Positions 52,305-60,093 of a stretch of 64,000 nt of DNA are shown here, piece after piece (within the stretch, counting starts at the first letter, position 1; every line of letters starts with the position of its first letter). Below the pieces are notes generated by a model. The model saw nothing but the letters and a program-made list of their open reading frames with translations, was not told where the DNA came from and searched no databases. The stretch covers positions 1 to 64,000 of the forward strand of contig CALKZY010000007.1 of assembly GCA_938002965.1 (NCBI GenBank), written 5' to 3'. The position numbers and the translations under genes were made by a program. Source of the stretch: an uncultured Acidimicrobiales bacterium. Lineage in GTDB: Bacteria; Actinomycetota; Acidimicrobiia; Acidimicrobiales; SZUA-35.

Positions 52305-53258
52305 CTAGTGAGACCAGCCAGGACCCGGCTCGGGCTCGAGGTGCTCACTGAATCGTCGTTCGGCGTTGCGGCGGGCCACGAAACCACCGACGGCAACTAT
52401 GACGTTGACGACCACGAACAGCCAGCCCAGAATTGTTGTCCGGCGCCGCGGCTGGTCCAGCAGGCCGAACAGGGTTACATCGGTGTCGAACCAGTTGGCC
52501 AGCGACCCCTGCCACCCTTCTACCGTCAACACGATGGAGTCCATCCACGGTGTGATGTCGCCGCCGGTCAGCACCTGATTCGACCAGATGCCGTAGACGG
52601 CTACATAGGCGCCGACGATTACAAGGATGCCGCCGGAGATCACATTGATCATTGGCAGCACCTGGCGGAAGCGATTGACGATTCCTGTCTTGCCGAAACC
52701 CACGGCCAACGTCAAAGCCGTGGCCAGCAGGCCCATGCCGATGGCGTACGAGATGAAGTTGCCGAATCGCTCACCAAATGAGGCTCCGCTGGCTGAGGTT
52801 CCGACTGCCAGCAGGAAGATGCCGATGGTGCAGGTGAGTGACGCTACTGCGTAGGAGACACCGAACAGGAACATCGATCCCATGGTTCTCGAATCGCCGC
52901 CCTTGTTTAGCTTGGGCAGCCGTACGTTCAGCTGGTAGCCGCCCAACATGGCGATGCCGAGTAGGACAAGCCCGACCCCGATGACGGTGGTTGCCCGTGG
53001 GAGCCAACCCGACTCGTTTAAGGCGGTGAGCGTGCCAGCCAGGAAGAGGCCGAGGACGCCGAAGACGGCTAGGAAACCGGCCGACATGGCTAGGCCGACG
53101 CGCTGCGCCCGGCTGAGGGCAAGAAAGGTGGAGGGATCGCCCTCGTCATCGCTGCCGAGGAAGAAACCTAGATAAGCCGGCAGCAGAGCAAAGCCACAGG
53201 GGTTGAGAAGTGCCACCATCCCCAGGGCGAAGGCCCTTGGATCAAAGAGTACGTCCAT
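52305..53258 (-). CDS. ccdA: CcdA/DsbD-type thiol-disulfide transporter
   Basis: 317 residues with about seven to eight helices. The two membrane Cys expected for electron transfer are present in LLNPCGFALLPAYLGFF (Cys21) and VASLTCTIGIF. It carries reducing power from cytoplasmic thioredoxin across the membrane, mainly for cytochrome c maturation. The C-terminal part after residue 230 is longer than in minimal CcdA, with an extra loop and helix before a basic tail. AAGGA precedes the ATG. It follows the tlpA-like gene by 36 bases as one unit. Confidence 0.9.
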   Translation of the reverse strand: MDVLFDPRAFALGMVALLNPCGFALLPAYLGFFLGSDDEGDPSTFLALSRAQRVGLAMSAGFLAVFGVLGLFLAGTLTALNESGWLPRATTVIGVGLVLLGIAMLGGYQLNVRLPKLNKGGDSRTMGSMFLFGVSYAVASLTCTIGIFLLAVGTSASGASFGERFGNFISYAIGMGLLATALTLAVGFGKTGIVNRFRQVLPMINVISGGILVIVGAYVAVYGIWSNQVLTGGDITPWMDSIVLTVEGWQGSLANWFDTDVTLFGLLDQPRRRTTILGWLFVVVNVIVAVGGFVARRNAERRFSEHLEPEPGPGWSH

Positions 53259-53294
53259 ATTTCGTTCCTTGTCGTGGTTTCAGCGGCCGGTCGG

Positions 53295-53876
53295 TCAGGC
53301 CAGGTGTTGGTCGATCAGATCTGATAGTTGTTCGGCGGTAAGGATCCCGGAGTGCATCTCTACGATCTCTCCATCGGGTGAGAGGAACAACGTGGTAGGC
53401 ATACCGATGCCGCCTGCTTCGGTCCAAATTTCCTGCCCGGGCTGGAAGACTGTGTCGAAGGTGACCTGGGTCTCGTCGACCAGCGCCTTCCACGACGCTT
53501 CGTCGAAGTCATGGCTGACCCCGACGAAGGTGACGTCATCCTGGTACTCCTCGTGGACCGCCTGGAAGTCTGGCAGCTCGGCCCGGCAGGGAGGGCACCA
53601 GGCGGCGAAGAAGTTGACGACCAGGGGTTCACCTTCGTAGGCGTCGAGCGTGGCGGTTTGGCCGTCGTCGGTGGTGAATGGGTGCGCAAACAGCCCGGAA
53701 GATTCTGAGCCAGACGCGGTCTCGGGGGACGCTCCGCTACCGCCGAAAAAGAAGAGGGCCACCAACCCGGCTGCAGCTGCTACTGCCAGCCCTACCAGAA
53801 TGTTAGAACGAGAACGGTTCCCGACGGGTTTTGAGGTGGGGGAAGGGGATTGGTTGTCGAGGGTCTCGCTCGCCAT
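53295..53876 (-). CDS. TlpA/ResA-like membrane-anchored thioredoxin
   Basis: 193 residues. One helix (about 26-45) anchors an extracytoplasmic thioredoxin domain with the redox pair Cys94-Cys97 in AAWCPPCRAELPDF and the cis-Pro loop GIGMPTTLFL. FFAAWCPPC is the ResA/TlpA signature. It should accept electrons from the CcdA protein encoded next and reduce apocytochrome c or CuA-site Cys, which fits the caa3 oxidase genes 4 kb away. TAGGCT lies 8 nt before the ATG. Confidence 0.92.
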   Translation of the reverse strand: MASETLDNQSPSPTSKPVGNRSRSNILVGLAVAAAAGLVALFFFGGSGASPETASGSESSGLFAHPFTTDDGQTATLDAYEGEPLVVNFFAAWCPPCRAELPDFQAVHEEYQDDVTFVGVSHDFDEASWKALVDETQVTFDTVFQPGQEIWTEAGGIGMPTTLFLSPDGEIVEMHSGILTAEQLSDLIDQHLA

Positions 53877-53985
53877 GATAGTTCAGCCTACGGTTGGTGA
53901 CCTGTGTGCAAACGGAACCTTCAATGGTGGGGTCACATTCCGTAGCCATCTAAAAATTCGAGAAACAGGAACCGCCGACCAGTTG

Positions 53986-54064
53986 GGCACCTGGTACACA
54001 GCAGGGCGCCTGGTACACAGCGAAGCGACCAGGCACCGGGGGTTGTCCCCCGACACCTGGTCGC
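53986..54064. repeat. Direct repeat pair plus large hairpin sharing a CACCTGGT-type motif
   Basis: GGGCACCTGGTACACAGC (53986-54003 region) is repeated with one change immediately afterwards (54004-54021). A long imperfect hairpin then follows: arms 54025-54033 and 54056-54064 (GCGACCAGG / CCTGGTCGC), an inner 6-bp stem CGGGGG/CCCCCG and a TTGT loop. The hairpin arms carry the same CCTGGT core. It lies 3' of whiB on the minus strand and may terminate that transcript, although no T-tract follows. Confidence 0.7.
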
Positions 54065-54144
54065 GCTGCCTTGAATCAACCTGCCTCGCCGGCTCGCGTA
54101 TCCGTCACCGGCGATGTCGTTATCGAAACGGTTGATCCGTGATC

Positions 54145-54600
54145 TCAGGCAATGAGCTTCCGCAGATGCTCGGGTACCGGCACCTCCGGCAGCTGGTCCT
54201 CGGGTCGGGGCACCTTGGGCGGCCGTCCCCGCCGACGCTTCCGGGAGATGATCTTCCCGTCGTCAAATAGCTGACCACCCCAAACGCCGCATGGCTCGTT
54301 GCGGAGCAACGCTCCCTCGAGGCAGGGCGCTATCACCGGGCACTCGGAGCAAATGCCCTTGGCAACCACGATGTCGGCCACGTCCTCGGAGAAAAACACG
54401 TCGGCCGATCCAGGGACGGAACGGCACGCGGCCAGGTCGGTCCAAGGCGCCTCGTTGCCCAAGGCAGCACCGATCGTGTCTCCGAAGGCGGTGTTGTCAA
54501 CACTTGTGTTCCCATCGGGAGTGTTGAGACTCACGGCCTGCTCGGAGCCTGCGGATGTTTCTCGGAAGTATTCGTCTTGTCGTAGTTCGATGATGGTCAT
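54145..54600 (-). CDS. WhiB-family iron-sulfur transcription regulator with AT-hook (WhiB7-like)
   Basis: 151 residues. Four Cys for a [4Fe-4S] cluster: Cys59, then Cys84, Cys87 and Cys93 (CxxCx5C). The family GVWGG turn follows at 105-109, then a basic stretch with the AT-hook RGRPPK at 124-129. An AT-hook after GVWGG is the mark of WhiB7, which activates intrinsic antibiotic-resistance genes together with the primary sigma factor. The 50-residue N-terminal part is longer than usual. GAGGG precedes the ATG. The upstream region carries a translated-looking 66-codon frame and an intrinsic terminator. Confidence 0.88.
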   Translation of the reverse strand: MTIIELRQDEYFRETSAGSEQAVSLNTPDGNTSVDNTAFGDTIGAALGNEAPWTDLAACRSVPGSADVFFSEDVADIVVAKGICSECPVIAPCLEGALLRNEPCGVWGGQLFDDGKIISRKRRRGRPPKVPRPEDQLPEVPVPEHLRKLIA

Positions 54601-54709
54601 TTGTTCTGTCCCTCTAAATGAAGAAGATGTATGTTCCGTCAGGTTCGTAATCGCTCGGGCATGTGCTAGATGCTCTCTTTCTGCTGCTTCTCTGGTCGTA
54701 GATCGAAGG

Positions 54710-54750
54710 GAAAAACGAAAGAGCCGCTGGGGATGTTGCTCCCAGCGGCT
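54710..54750 (-). terminator. Intrinsic terminator in the whiB leader (possible attenuator)
   Basis: On the minus strand: AGCCGCTGGG (54750-54741), a 9-nt loop, CCCAGCGGCT (54731-54722), then CTTTCGTTTTTC. The 10-bp stem is perfect. It lies between the upstream 66-codon frame and the whiB start, about 110 bases before the latter, where it would stop whiB transcription unless read through. Confidence 0.8.
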
Positions 54751-54777
54751 TGAACGGTTCTGTGATGTTGCTGCTAG

Positions 54778-54978
54778 CTACGTCACAGTCCCCCGCTGCT
54801 GGGAGTTGTAGGTGGTGGCATTGGCCTTAAACGCCTGGTAGGTCCACATACGGGTGTGGGTTCCACCGCGACCACCGTCCTTAATGGACACCGGCACCGG
54901 ACAGGGCGCGAGGGCATCCAGGCGCGCTGAGGCGGCGAGCACGTGGATTTGGCGTTCGAGCCAAGCAATTATCAACAT
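54778..54978 (-). CDS. 66-residue upstream ORF in the whiB leader
   Basis: The frame starts MLIIAWLERQIHVLAASARL and ends NSQQRGTVT. AGGAGGTGA lies 4 nt before the ATG, an almost perfect complement of the 16S rRNA tail and the strongest ribosome site I noticed in the window. The product has no domain I recognise. The stop is 28 bases before the terminator stem. WhiB7 genes are known to be governed by a leader uORF and a terminator, so this may be a regulatory uORF rather than a gene whose protein matters; a small independent gene is the alternative. Confidence 0.55.
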   Translation of the reverse strand: MLIIAWLERQIHVLAASARLDALAPCPVPVSIKDGGRGGTHTRMWTYQAFKANATTYNSQQRGTVT

Positions 54979-55072
54979 GTGGTCACCTCCTACTCCAGAT
55001 GGTCGGATTATCAGTGCCGGAGTCTGTTTCGGGCCGCGAAGGGCCGATCACTGCGGTCAAGGTCTACGAAAC

Positions 55073-55104
55073 TACGGATCGTCCGGTCTGTCAACCGAAT
55101 TAAC
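55073..55104 (-). promoter_or_regulatory. Candidate promoter of the uORF-whiB transcript
   Basis: On the minus strand GTTAATTCGG is followed by TTGACA (55094-55089), a consensus -35, with a weak TAGTTT-like -10 after 14 nt. An AT-rich patch just upstream of -35 is what WhiB7 recognises in its own promoter. The spacing is not ideal, so this is tentative. Confidence 0.35.
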
Positions 55105-55160
55105 GACGAATCAGTAGTTTTCTTCTGTGGAGAGGTAGTGGTGGTCGAGCCAGGCTGAAT

Positions 55161-56312
55161 CTACATGCGGAGGTAGCGCACTCGTCCGGCCGGTCTGGTG
55201 GAGCCGGCAGCCAGGTTGTCGCCAGCCAGGAGCCGGTAGACGGCTTCGATGGCACTCACCGTGTCGTCCCAGTCGTAGAGCGACACCCGGCTTTGTCCTC
55301 GGGCAATCAGCTTGGCTCTCAAGTCATCGTCGGTAATCACACGAGTGATGGCCTCGGCCAGTTCTATGGACTCCCGAGGGGGGACAAGAACGGCGGCATC
55401 GGCGGCCACTTCGGGAATCGATCCAGCGGTGGTACTGACCACGGGAACACCGGCAGACATGGCCTCAAGCAATGGAAATCCGAAGCCCTCGTACAACGAG
55501 GGGTACACCAGCACCGAGCAACCGGCCAATAGATCGGCCTTGCTCTGCTCGTCGATGTATCCGGTAATGATCACCTGGTCGGGACGACGGCACCCGGCTA
55601 GTGCTTCCTCAACTGCCTCAACCCCCCAGCCCGGTCGGCCGGCGATGACCAACCGCAAAGTTGGAAACACTTCCCAGACAAGGTTCATCGAGTGAACCAA
55701 TCCGACGTAGTCCTTGCGAGGCTCAATCGTTCCGATAGCCAACACGTAGTCAGCGCCGATAGCAGACTGCCCCGCCGTCGGGTTGCCCGGCAACGGCGGT
55801 GTACAGCCGTAGGGGGTGGTGTGGACGCGATCGGGGTCGACCCCCAACTCGTTGACCAGTTCACCGGCAACGAAGTGCGACCCGGTGTGCACATGTGCCC
55901 CTCGAGCCAAGGCCCGCTGCAGGAGCACCGGGTTGTGTCTGGAGTAGACATCGACCAAGTCGGGGAAACGCCACGACGTCAGGTCGTGAACGGCAGCCAG
56001 CTCGGCTCCGCCCGAAGCCGGTGGCACTACGTAATTGAGGCCGTGCACGATATCGAACCCACCCACTGAGGGCCGGTCCCAGGACCGCCAGAGCCGGTGG
56101 CACACCCGAGCAGGAAGACCGAGCCGCTTGCGTTGCCACCCGTTCGGCACCTGGTCGGCGAAGCGAGACGCTCCACGCCAGCTGATGAGTAGACCCGTGG
56201 GCTCGATCCAGCCGAGTCGACACAGACGCTGTGCAACCGAATCAACTACCAGGCCAACACCGGTCCGGGCACCGAGCAGCGGTGTCAGGTCAACGGCTAC
56301 TCGGAGTGTCAT
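55161..56312 (-). CDS. Glycosyltransferase family 4
   Basis: 383 residues with the GT-B fold. The N-terminal acceptor domain opens VAVDLTPLLGARTGVGLVVDSVAQRL. The donor domain shows YVLAIGTIEPRKDYVGLVHSM, RLVIAGRPGWG, VIITGYIDEQSKADLLAGCSVLVYPSLYEGFGFPLLEAMSAGVPVVSTTAGSIPEVAADAAVLVPP, with the EX7E motif in EGFGFPLLE. It moves a nucleotide-activated sugar, mannose or similar, to a glycan or lipid. Its start overlaps the stop of the upstream gene by 4 bases, so the two are coupled. Confidence 0.9.
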   Translation of the reverse strand: MTLRVAVDLTPLLGARTGVGLVVDSVAQRLCRLGWIEPTGLLISWRGASRFADQVPNGWQRKRLGLPARVCHRLWRSWDRPSVGGFDIVHGLNYVVPPASGGAELAAVHDLTSWRFPDLVDVYSRHNPVLLQRALARGAHVHTGSHFVAGELVNELGVDPDRVHTTPYGCTPPLPGNPTAGQSAIGADYVLAIGTIEPRKDYVGLVHSMNLVWEVFPTLRLVIAGRPGWGVEAVEEALAGCRRPDQVIITGYIDEQSKADLLAGCSVLVYPSLYEGFGFPLLEAMSAGVPVVSTTAGSIPEVAADAAVLVPPRESIELAEAITRVITDDDLRAKLIARGQSRVSLYDWDDTVSAIEAVYRLLAGDNLAAGSTRPAGRVRYLRM

Positions 56313-57775
56313 GGTCCGCCCCTGGTGGGTAGACCAAGGCGGTGAAGGCTTCTCTCGGCGAGCGACGCCTGGTCCTCACGTTCCAGTCCGTGCAGGAAAC
56401 GTCGAAGCTCAGCCGCGGTCTCAGTCCACCCGATCGGCTTGAAACGAGTAGTGCGTTCGGTGGCCACCGGGTGATGTTCGACTCGCTCCTGCAGAAAGGT
56501 CGCCCAGGCTGACGGTTCCGGCTTCAACGCCGTGGCTAGACCCTGAGACGCTTCGGCCGGGGCGGGCAAATCGGTGGCGACCACCGGTATACCGCGGGCC
56601 AGAGATTCGACCAGGGCCGCCCCGGTTCCGTCGCCGAGACACGGTGACAACAAGAAAGCCGCATCGGCCCAGAGTCGACGCAAGCCGGACTGGGACAATT
56701 GATGATGCATGCGAATGTTGGCGTGGTCGTGCAGGTCCTGGTTCAGTTGGGTGTCGTCGCTCAGTGCCCCGACGATGTCGACAACGGGCGGCCCGGTTGT
56801 CGATGAGGATCTTGAGCTTCGGCTGGCTTCGGTCAGCGCGTCCAATAACAGGCGATGTCCGTTGTGAAGCGCAACCGGCCCGATCATCAGTAGCCGCCCA
56901 TTGGGGAGAGGGGTATCCATCGGAGTGTCGAGGACCTCGTCGGAAACGCCAAGAGTGATCAGCTTGACCTCGTGGTTCTTGCTGCGTGGACCGAGCCAGT
57001 AGACGAGATCTTCCGCCGTGGCCAGGGAGGCGGCCAGCCAGGTTGATGCCGCTGTCCGGTGGGCGCGTAACCATTGCCGAAAGTTGGTCACTTCGGTCTC
57101 GGAGAACCACTCCGGGTGGTGCAAACGCAGCAGATCGGGGATGAAGGCGGAGATGCGAACCCCAGCCGACTCGAGCTGGGGCAGAAGTTCGGATCGAGCT
57201 ACCGGGCCGCTCCATGCCGGTTCAAGATCAATGAACCAGGTGCCGACTTCGGGTTCCCATCGTCGAGCTCGAAGCCCGGTCTTGGCCAGTCGCCGTTCCA
57301 GGAGTCGGACAGTCGGTGACAGCGTTTGCTCGATGCGTCGCAGGAGAGCGTCCTGCTGGCCAGCACTGATCGGTCGCAGCTGACCGGATCGACCGTCAAG
57401 GAGTGTCAACTCCACCTGTTGGTCTTCGTCAAAGGCAGCGGCAATTCCAATCGCAAGTTGTTGTAGGGGGCAGGGGCCGTGACTGTCGAGCGTGGTGGAC
57501 ACATCCATGGCGACGCATAGATCGGGGTCGGCAACCTCAGATGTTGAACTCCCGGAGGCCCGGATCTCGGACATTGGACGGCGCCGATCAACAAGTTGGG
57601 CGATGTCGCGACCGGTCGGATCGTCCCGAAGGTCGATATGGCCGTCTTCGTTCTCGTCCCGAAGGTCGATAACGTCGTCTACCGTCGGATCGGTCTGGTT
57701 GTCGTTCTTGTCGTCGGAGTCGACGACCGTACGGTCGTCATCGACAACAGATGGTTCATCGTTGCGGCGGTTCAC
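56309..57775 (-). CDS. Glycosyltransferase-like protein with acidic N-terminal extension
   Basis: 488 residues. Residues 1-70 are strongly acidic and low in complexity, with a repeated IDLRDE/IDLRDD element (VDDVIDLRDENEDGHIDLRDD). The rest follows a GT-B pattern, with a donor half containing RLLMIGPVALHNGHRLLLDAL, VDIVGALSDDTQLNQ and DAAFLLSPCLGDGTGAALVESLARGIPVVATDLPAPAE. The EX7E motif is altered (GDGTGAALVE). It overlaps and probably pairs with the next glycosyltransferase in making a surface polysaccharide. The GTG start lacks a clear ribosome site. Confidence 0.72.
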   Translation of the reverse strand: MNRRNDEPSVVDDDRTVVDSDDKNDNQTDPTVDDVIDLRDENEDGHIDLRDDPTGRDIAQLVDRRRPMSEIRASGSSTSEVADPDLCVAMDVSTTLDSHGPCPLQQLAIGIAAAFDEDQQVELTLLDGRSGQLRPISAGQQDALLRRIEQTLSPTVRLLERRLAKTGLRARRWEPEVGTWFIDLEPAWSGPVARSELLPQLESAGVRISAFIPDLLRLHHPEWFSETEVTNFRQWLRAHRTAASTWLAASLATAEDLVYWLGPRSKNHEVKLITLGVSDEVLDTPMDTPLPNGRLLMIGPVALHNGHRLLLDALTEASRSSRSSSTTGPPVVDIVGALSDDTQLNQDLHDHANIRMHHQLSQSGLRRLWADAAFLLSPCLGDGTGAALVESLARGIPVVATDLPAPAEASQGLATALKPEPSAWATFLQERVEHHPVATERTTRFKPIGWTETAAELRRFLHGLEREDQASLAERSLHRLGLPTRGGP

Positions 57776-57920
57776 TTGGGCGGCGGGTTGTACGGCGGGG
57801 TGGACTCCAGCGGCCCGATAGGGCCCATTTGTGCTGAAGACCTTTCGTATCGTACCGCTTCGCCACCCGCCTTTGGGGATAACGTCGAAGGTCGTGGCCT
57901 GGGCAATTGACCGAGAACCG

Positions 57921-58718
57921 ATGCTTTCCTATGCGGCCGGGCGCTGCTTCACTGGGGCGAGGAAGGTCCGTTTGGGTGACGTCGAGCCCAAGGGCCGGCT
58001 CCGCCTCGATGCGTTGATCCGCTACTGCCAGGACGTGTCCAACGACGACACTACCGAGGCAGGCTTGGACGATGTGCCGCCGTGGGTTGTCCGTCGGACA
58101 GTGGTCGACGAACTATCTCCGGCGAAGTTGGCCGACGACCTGACGTTCACAACGTTTTGCTCAGCCCTCGGCGGTCGATGGGCCGAACGTCGTTTGGACA
58201 TTGTCGACCAGGCGGGAAACTCCGTCTATCGGGTAGCGACGCTATGGGTGTGTGTAGATGCTGGGTCCGGGCAACCGCACGCGTTGACCGATCAATTTCT
58301 TTCGCTGTACGAAGAGGCGGCGGCAGGTCGGAAGGCTTCGGCTCGTTTGCGCAACCCAAAGCGGGGCCGCGACCTGGGCACCGACGGTATCGATGGCGGT
58401 GACGGTGAGATCGCTGGCGTTAGCAGCCATCCAGACGTTGCCTGGCAGCTACGCAAGGCCGACTTTGACACGTGGGGTCATGTCAACAACGCCGCTTACT
58501 GGGCTGCGGTCGAAGAGTGGCTCCCGCCGTTTGACGGACCCCGCCGATTCCGCATGGAGTATGGCGGAGGTTTGGAACTGCAACAGCTAGGCCCCGAACG
58601 TCAGACGACCATAGCCCGCAGGTCAGAACGAGATTCCGGGTGCGAAGCCGTGTGGTGGCTGGACACCGAAGGCGGCGCAGCAGCGTCCGCCACGTGGTTC
58701 AATTTGGCCGCCGAATAG
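57921..58718 (+). CDS. Acyl-ACP thioesterase-like hotdog protein
   Basis: 265 residues from the ATG giving MLSYAAGRCFTG. Two hotdog domains are seen: the first around VRLGDVEPKGRLRLDALIRYCQDVSNDD, the second around WQLRKADFDTWGHVNNAAYWAAVEEWL, where HVNN and the following Glu correspond to the Asn-His-type catalytic signature of FatA/FatB-like thioesterases (PF01643). It should release fatty acids from acyl-ACP or acyl-CoA. The start is uncertain; GTG at 57894 and an earlier ATG at 57831 are in frame. The stop abuts the stop of convergent orn with no gap. Confidence 0.8.
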   Translation: MLSYAAGRCFTGARKVRLGDVEPKGRLRLDALIRYCQDVSNDDTTEAGLDDVPPWVVRRTVVDELSPAKLADDLTFTTFCSALGGRWAERRLDIVDQAGNSVYRVATLWVCVDAGSGQPHALTDQFLSLYEEAAAGRKASARLRNPKRGRDLGTDGIDGGDGEIAGVSSHPDVAWQLRKADFDTWGHVNNAAYWAAVEEWLPPFDGPRRFRMEYGGGLELQQLGPERQTTIARRSERDSGCEAVWWLDTEGGAAASATWFNLAAE

Positions 58719-59273
58719 TTAGGCCTCTTCGGAAGAAGCCTGACCGACGATGAAGCTCTGGCGGTAGTAGCGAAGTTCTTCCAGGCTCTCGGTGATGTCG
58801 TCGAGGGCTCGATGTCCAACGTCCTTGCGGGGAGCGTTGTCGAGTACACCCGGGTTCCATCGCCGGGCTAGTTCTTTGATGGTGGTTACATCAACCGACC
58901 GGTAGTGCAGGAATTCCTCAACCTCAGGCATATGGACGGCTAAGAATCGTCGATCCATGCCAATCGAGTTGCCGCAGAGGGGAACAGTACGGGCTTCTCC
59001 GATGTGCTCTTTGAGGAAGGTAAGCGTTTCAGCTGTGGCGTCGGCCAGATTGACGGTTGAAGCCTTGATCTGCTCTAGCAGACCGGATTTGGTGTGCATC
59101 TCTACGACGACCGGATCCATTGCCGTCAGCTCATCTTCGGTTGCCTGGATGACCAACTCCGGACCGGTGGCAACGATGTTGAGTTCATCGTCGGTTAGCA
59201 GCGTGGCGATTTCGACGATGATGTGCTTTGCCGGATCGAGTCCGGTCATTTCGAGGTCCATCCAGGCGAGCAA
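58719..59273 (-). CDS. orn: Oligoribonuclease
   Basis: About 184 residues of the DEDDh exonuclease family. Motifs: LAWMDLEMTGLDP (Asp and Glu of motif I), VPLCGNSIGMDRRFLAVHMPEVEEFLHYRSVDV (motif II), and the RKDVGHRALDDITES region with catalytic His and Asp. It degrades short RNA fragments and pGpG to mononucleotides. I place the start at TTG 59273, because TATGGT lies 7 nt upstream; an ATG at 59285 would add four residues and overlap that box. It diverges from dut across 19 bases. Confidence 0.94.
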   Translation of the reverse strand: MLAWMDLEMTGLDPAKHIIVEIATLLTDDELNIVATGPELVIQATEDELTAMDPVVVEMHTKSGLLEQIKASTVNLADATAETLTFLKEHIGEARTVPLCGNSIGMDRRFLAVHMPEVEEFLHYRSVDVTTIKELARRWNPGVLDNAPRKDVGHRALDDITESLEELRYYRQSFIVGQASSEEA

Positions 59274-59292
59274 GACACATACCATAGCCTGA
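59274..59292. promoter_or_regulatory. Bidirectional -10 region shared by orn and dut
   Basis: The heptamer TACCATA (59280-59286) reads TACCAT on the plus strand, 7 nt before the dut ATG, and TATGGT on the minus strand, 7 nt before the orn TTG. The arrangement is symmetric around one short element. Confidence 0.5.
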
Positions 59293-59736
59293 ATGAGCGT
59301 CGAAGTCCTTGTACCCCTCCTTGCCCTAGACCCGGATCTGGATCCGCCAACCCGAATGCGGTCTGGGGACGCGGCGGCAGACCTTCCGGCCCGCGAGTCA
59401 GTCCGCCTCGAACCGGGGGAGCAGTACCTGATGCCGACCGGTTTCGCCATCGCGGTGCCGCAGAATTACTGCGGGCTGATCTTGCCCCGTTCGGGCCTGG
59501 CGCTCCGCCACGGGCTAACCGTTGTAAACAGCCCCGGCTTGATCGACTCCGGATACCGCGGCGAACTGCAAGTCATCTTGTTGAACACGGGCTTGGAGGC
59601 AGTGGAGCTCGAGCGAGGACAGCGGATAGCTCAGCTAGTGATCGTGCCTGTGCCTGCTGTCAGCTTTGTCGCCACAGCAGAGTTGCCGGACTCCATCGAC
59701 AGCCGTGGCACCGATGGATTCGGTAGTTCAGGATGA
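59293..59736 (+). CDS. dut: dUTP diphosphatase
   Basis: 147 residues with the five trimeric dUTPase motifs: DAAADLPA (I), PRSGLALRHGL (II), NSPGLIDSGYRGEL (III, with the catalytic Asp), QRIAQLVIVPV (IV) and the flexible C-terminal RGTDGFGSSG (V). Motif I has Ala in place of the usual Tyr or Gly-Tyr (DAGYDL), a minor variation. It splits dUTP to dUMP, keeping uracil out of DNA. The 3' end overlaps the convergent HATPase-like gene by 9 bases. Confidence 0.95.
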   Translation: MSVEVLVPLLALDPDLDPPTRMRSGDAAADLPARESVRLEPGEQYLMPTGFAIAVPQNYCGLILPRSGLALRHGLTVVNSPGLIDSGYRGELQVILLNTGLEAVELERGQRIAQLVIVPVPAVSFVATAELPDSIDSRGTDGFGSSG

Positions 59737-60093
59737 ACCGGCGTCTGGCTTCTGGGCGGCCAGCACGAGCGTGACGGATCCTCCGTCGACGGTGGCCTGT
59801 CCGACCATTTCAACCAGTTCTTCGGCCAGCTGTTCCGGGTCGTGAATTGCAACCTCGGGATTTCCAAGTAACACCGTCAGCTCGTCTGTTCCCCAGTTGG
59901 CTTGGACGTGAACTCGACCTGGCCCATGTAGCGCTGTTACCGTCTGGTCGACCGCTAAACGAAGTTTTTCCACCATGGCAACCTCAATGCCAAGCCGTAG
60001 GGCAAGACCGGCTACAGCCACCCGCCCGATGCGGGTGAACGTCGGGGAGGCTGGGAACGAGACCTTCAGCTGGTCTTGGGTTCCTTGGGTCAT
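59728..60093 (-). CDS. HATPase-like (anti-sigma factor type) protein
   Basis: 121 residues. It resembles the small GHKL-fold proteins related to RsbW/SpoIIAB: VSFPASPTFTRIGRVAVAGLALRLGIEVAMVEKLRLAVDQTVTAL, where the N-box Asn/Glu region is seen only in reduced form, and a C-terminal strand SVTLVLAAQK. The G-rich ATP lid is short, so ATP binding is uncertain. It may act in partner-switching control of a sigma factor. The ATG overlaps the stop of a small upstream frame (ATGA), hinting at coupled translation. Confidence 0.65.
   Translation of the reverse strand: MTQGTQDQLKVSFPASPTFTRIGRVAVAGLALRLGIEVAMVEKLRLAVDQTVTALHGPGRVHVQANWGTDELTVLLGNPEVAIHDPEQLAEELVEMVGQATVDGGSVTLVLAAQKPDAGSS

Noticed and set aside
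57492..57821. 109-codon plus frame opposite the acidic N-terminus of the second glycosyltransferase
   Set aside because: Arg/Ser-rich composition is the reverse reading of Asp/Glu codons; no ribosome site.
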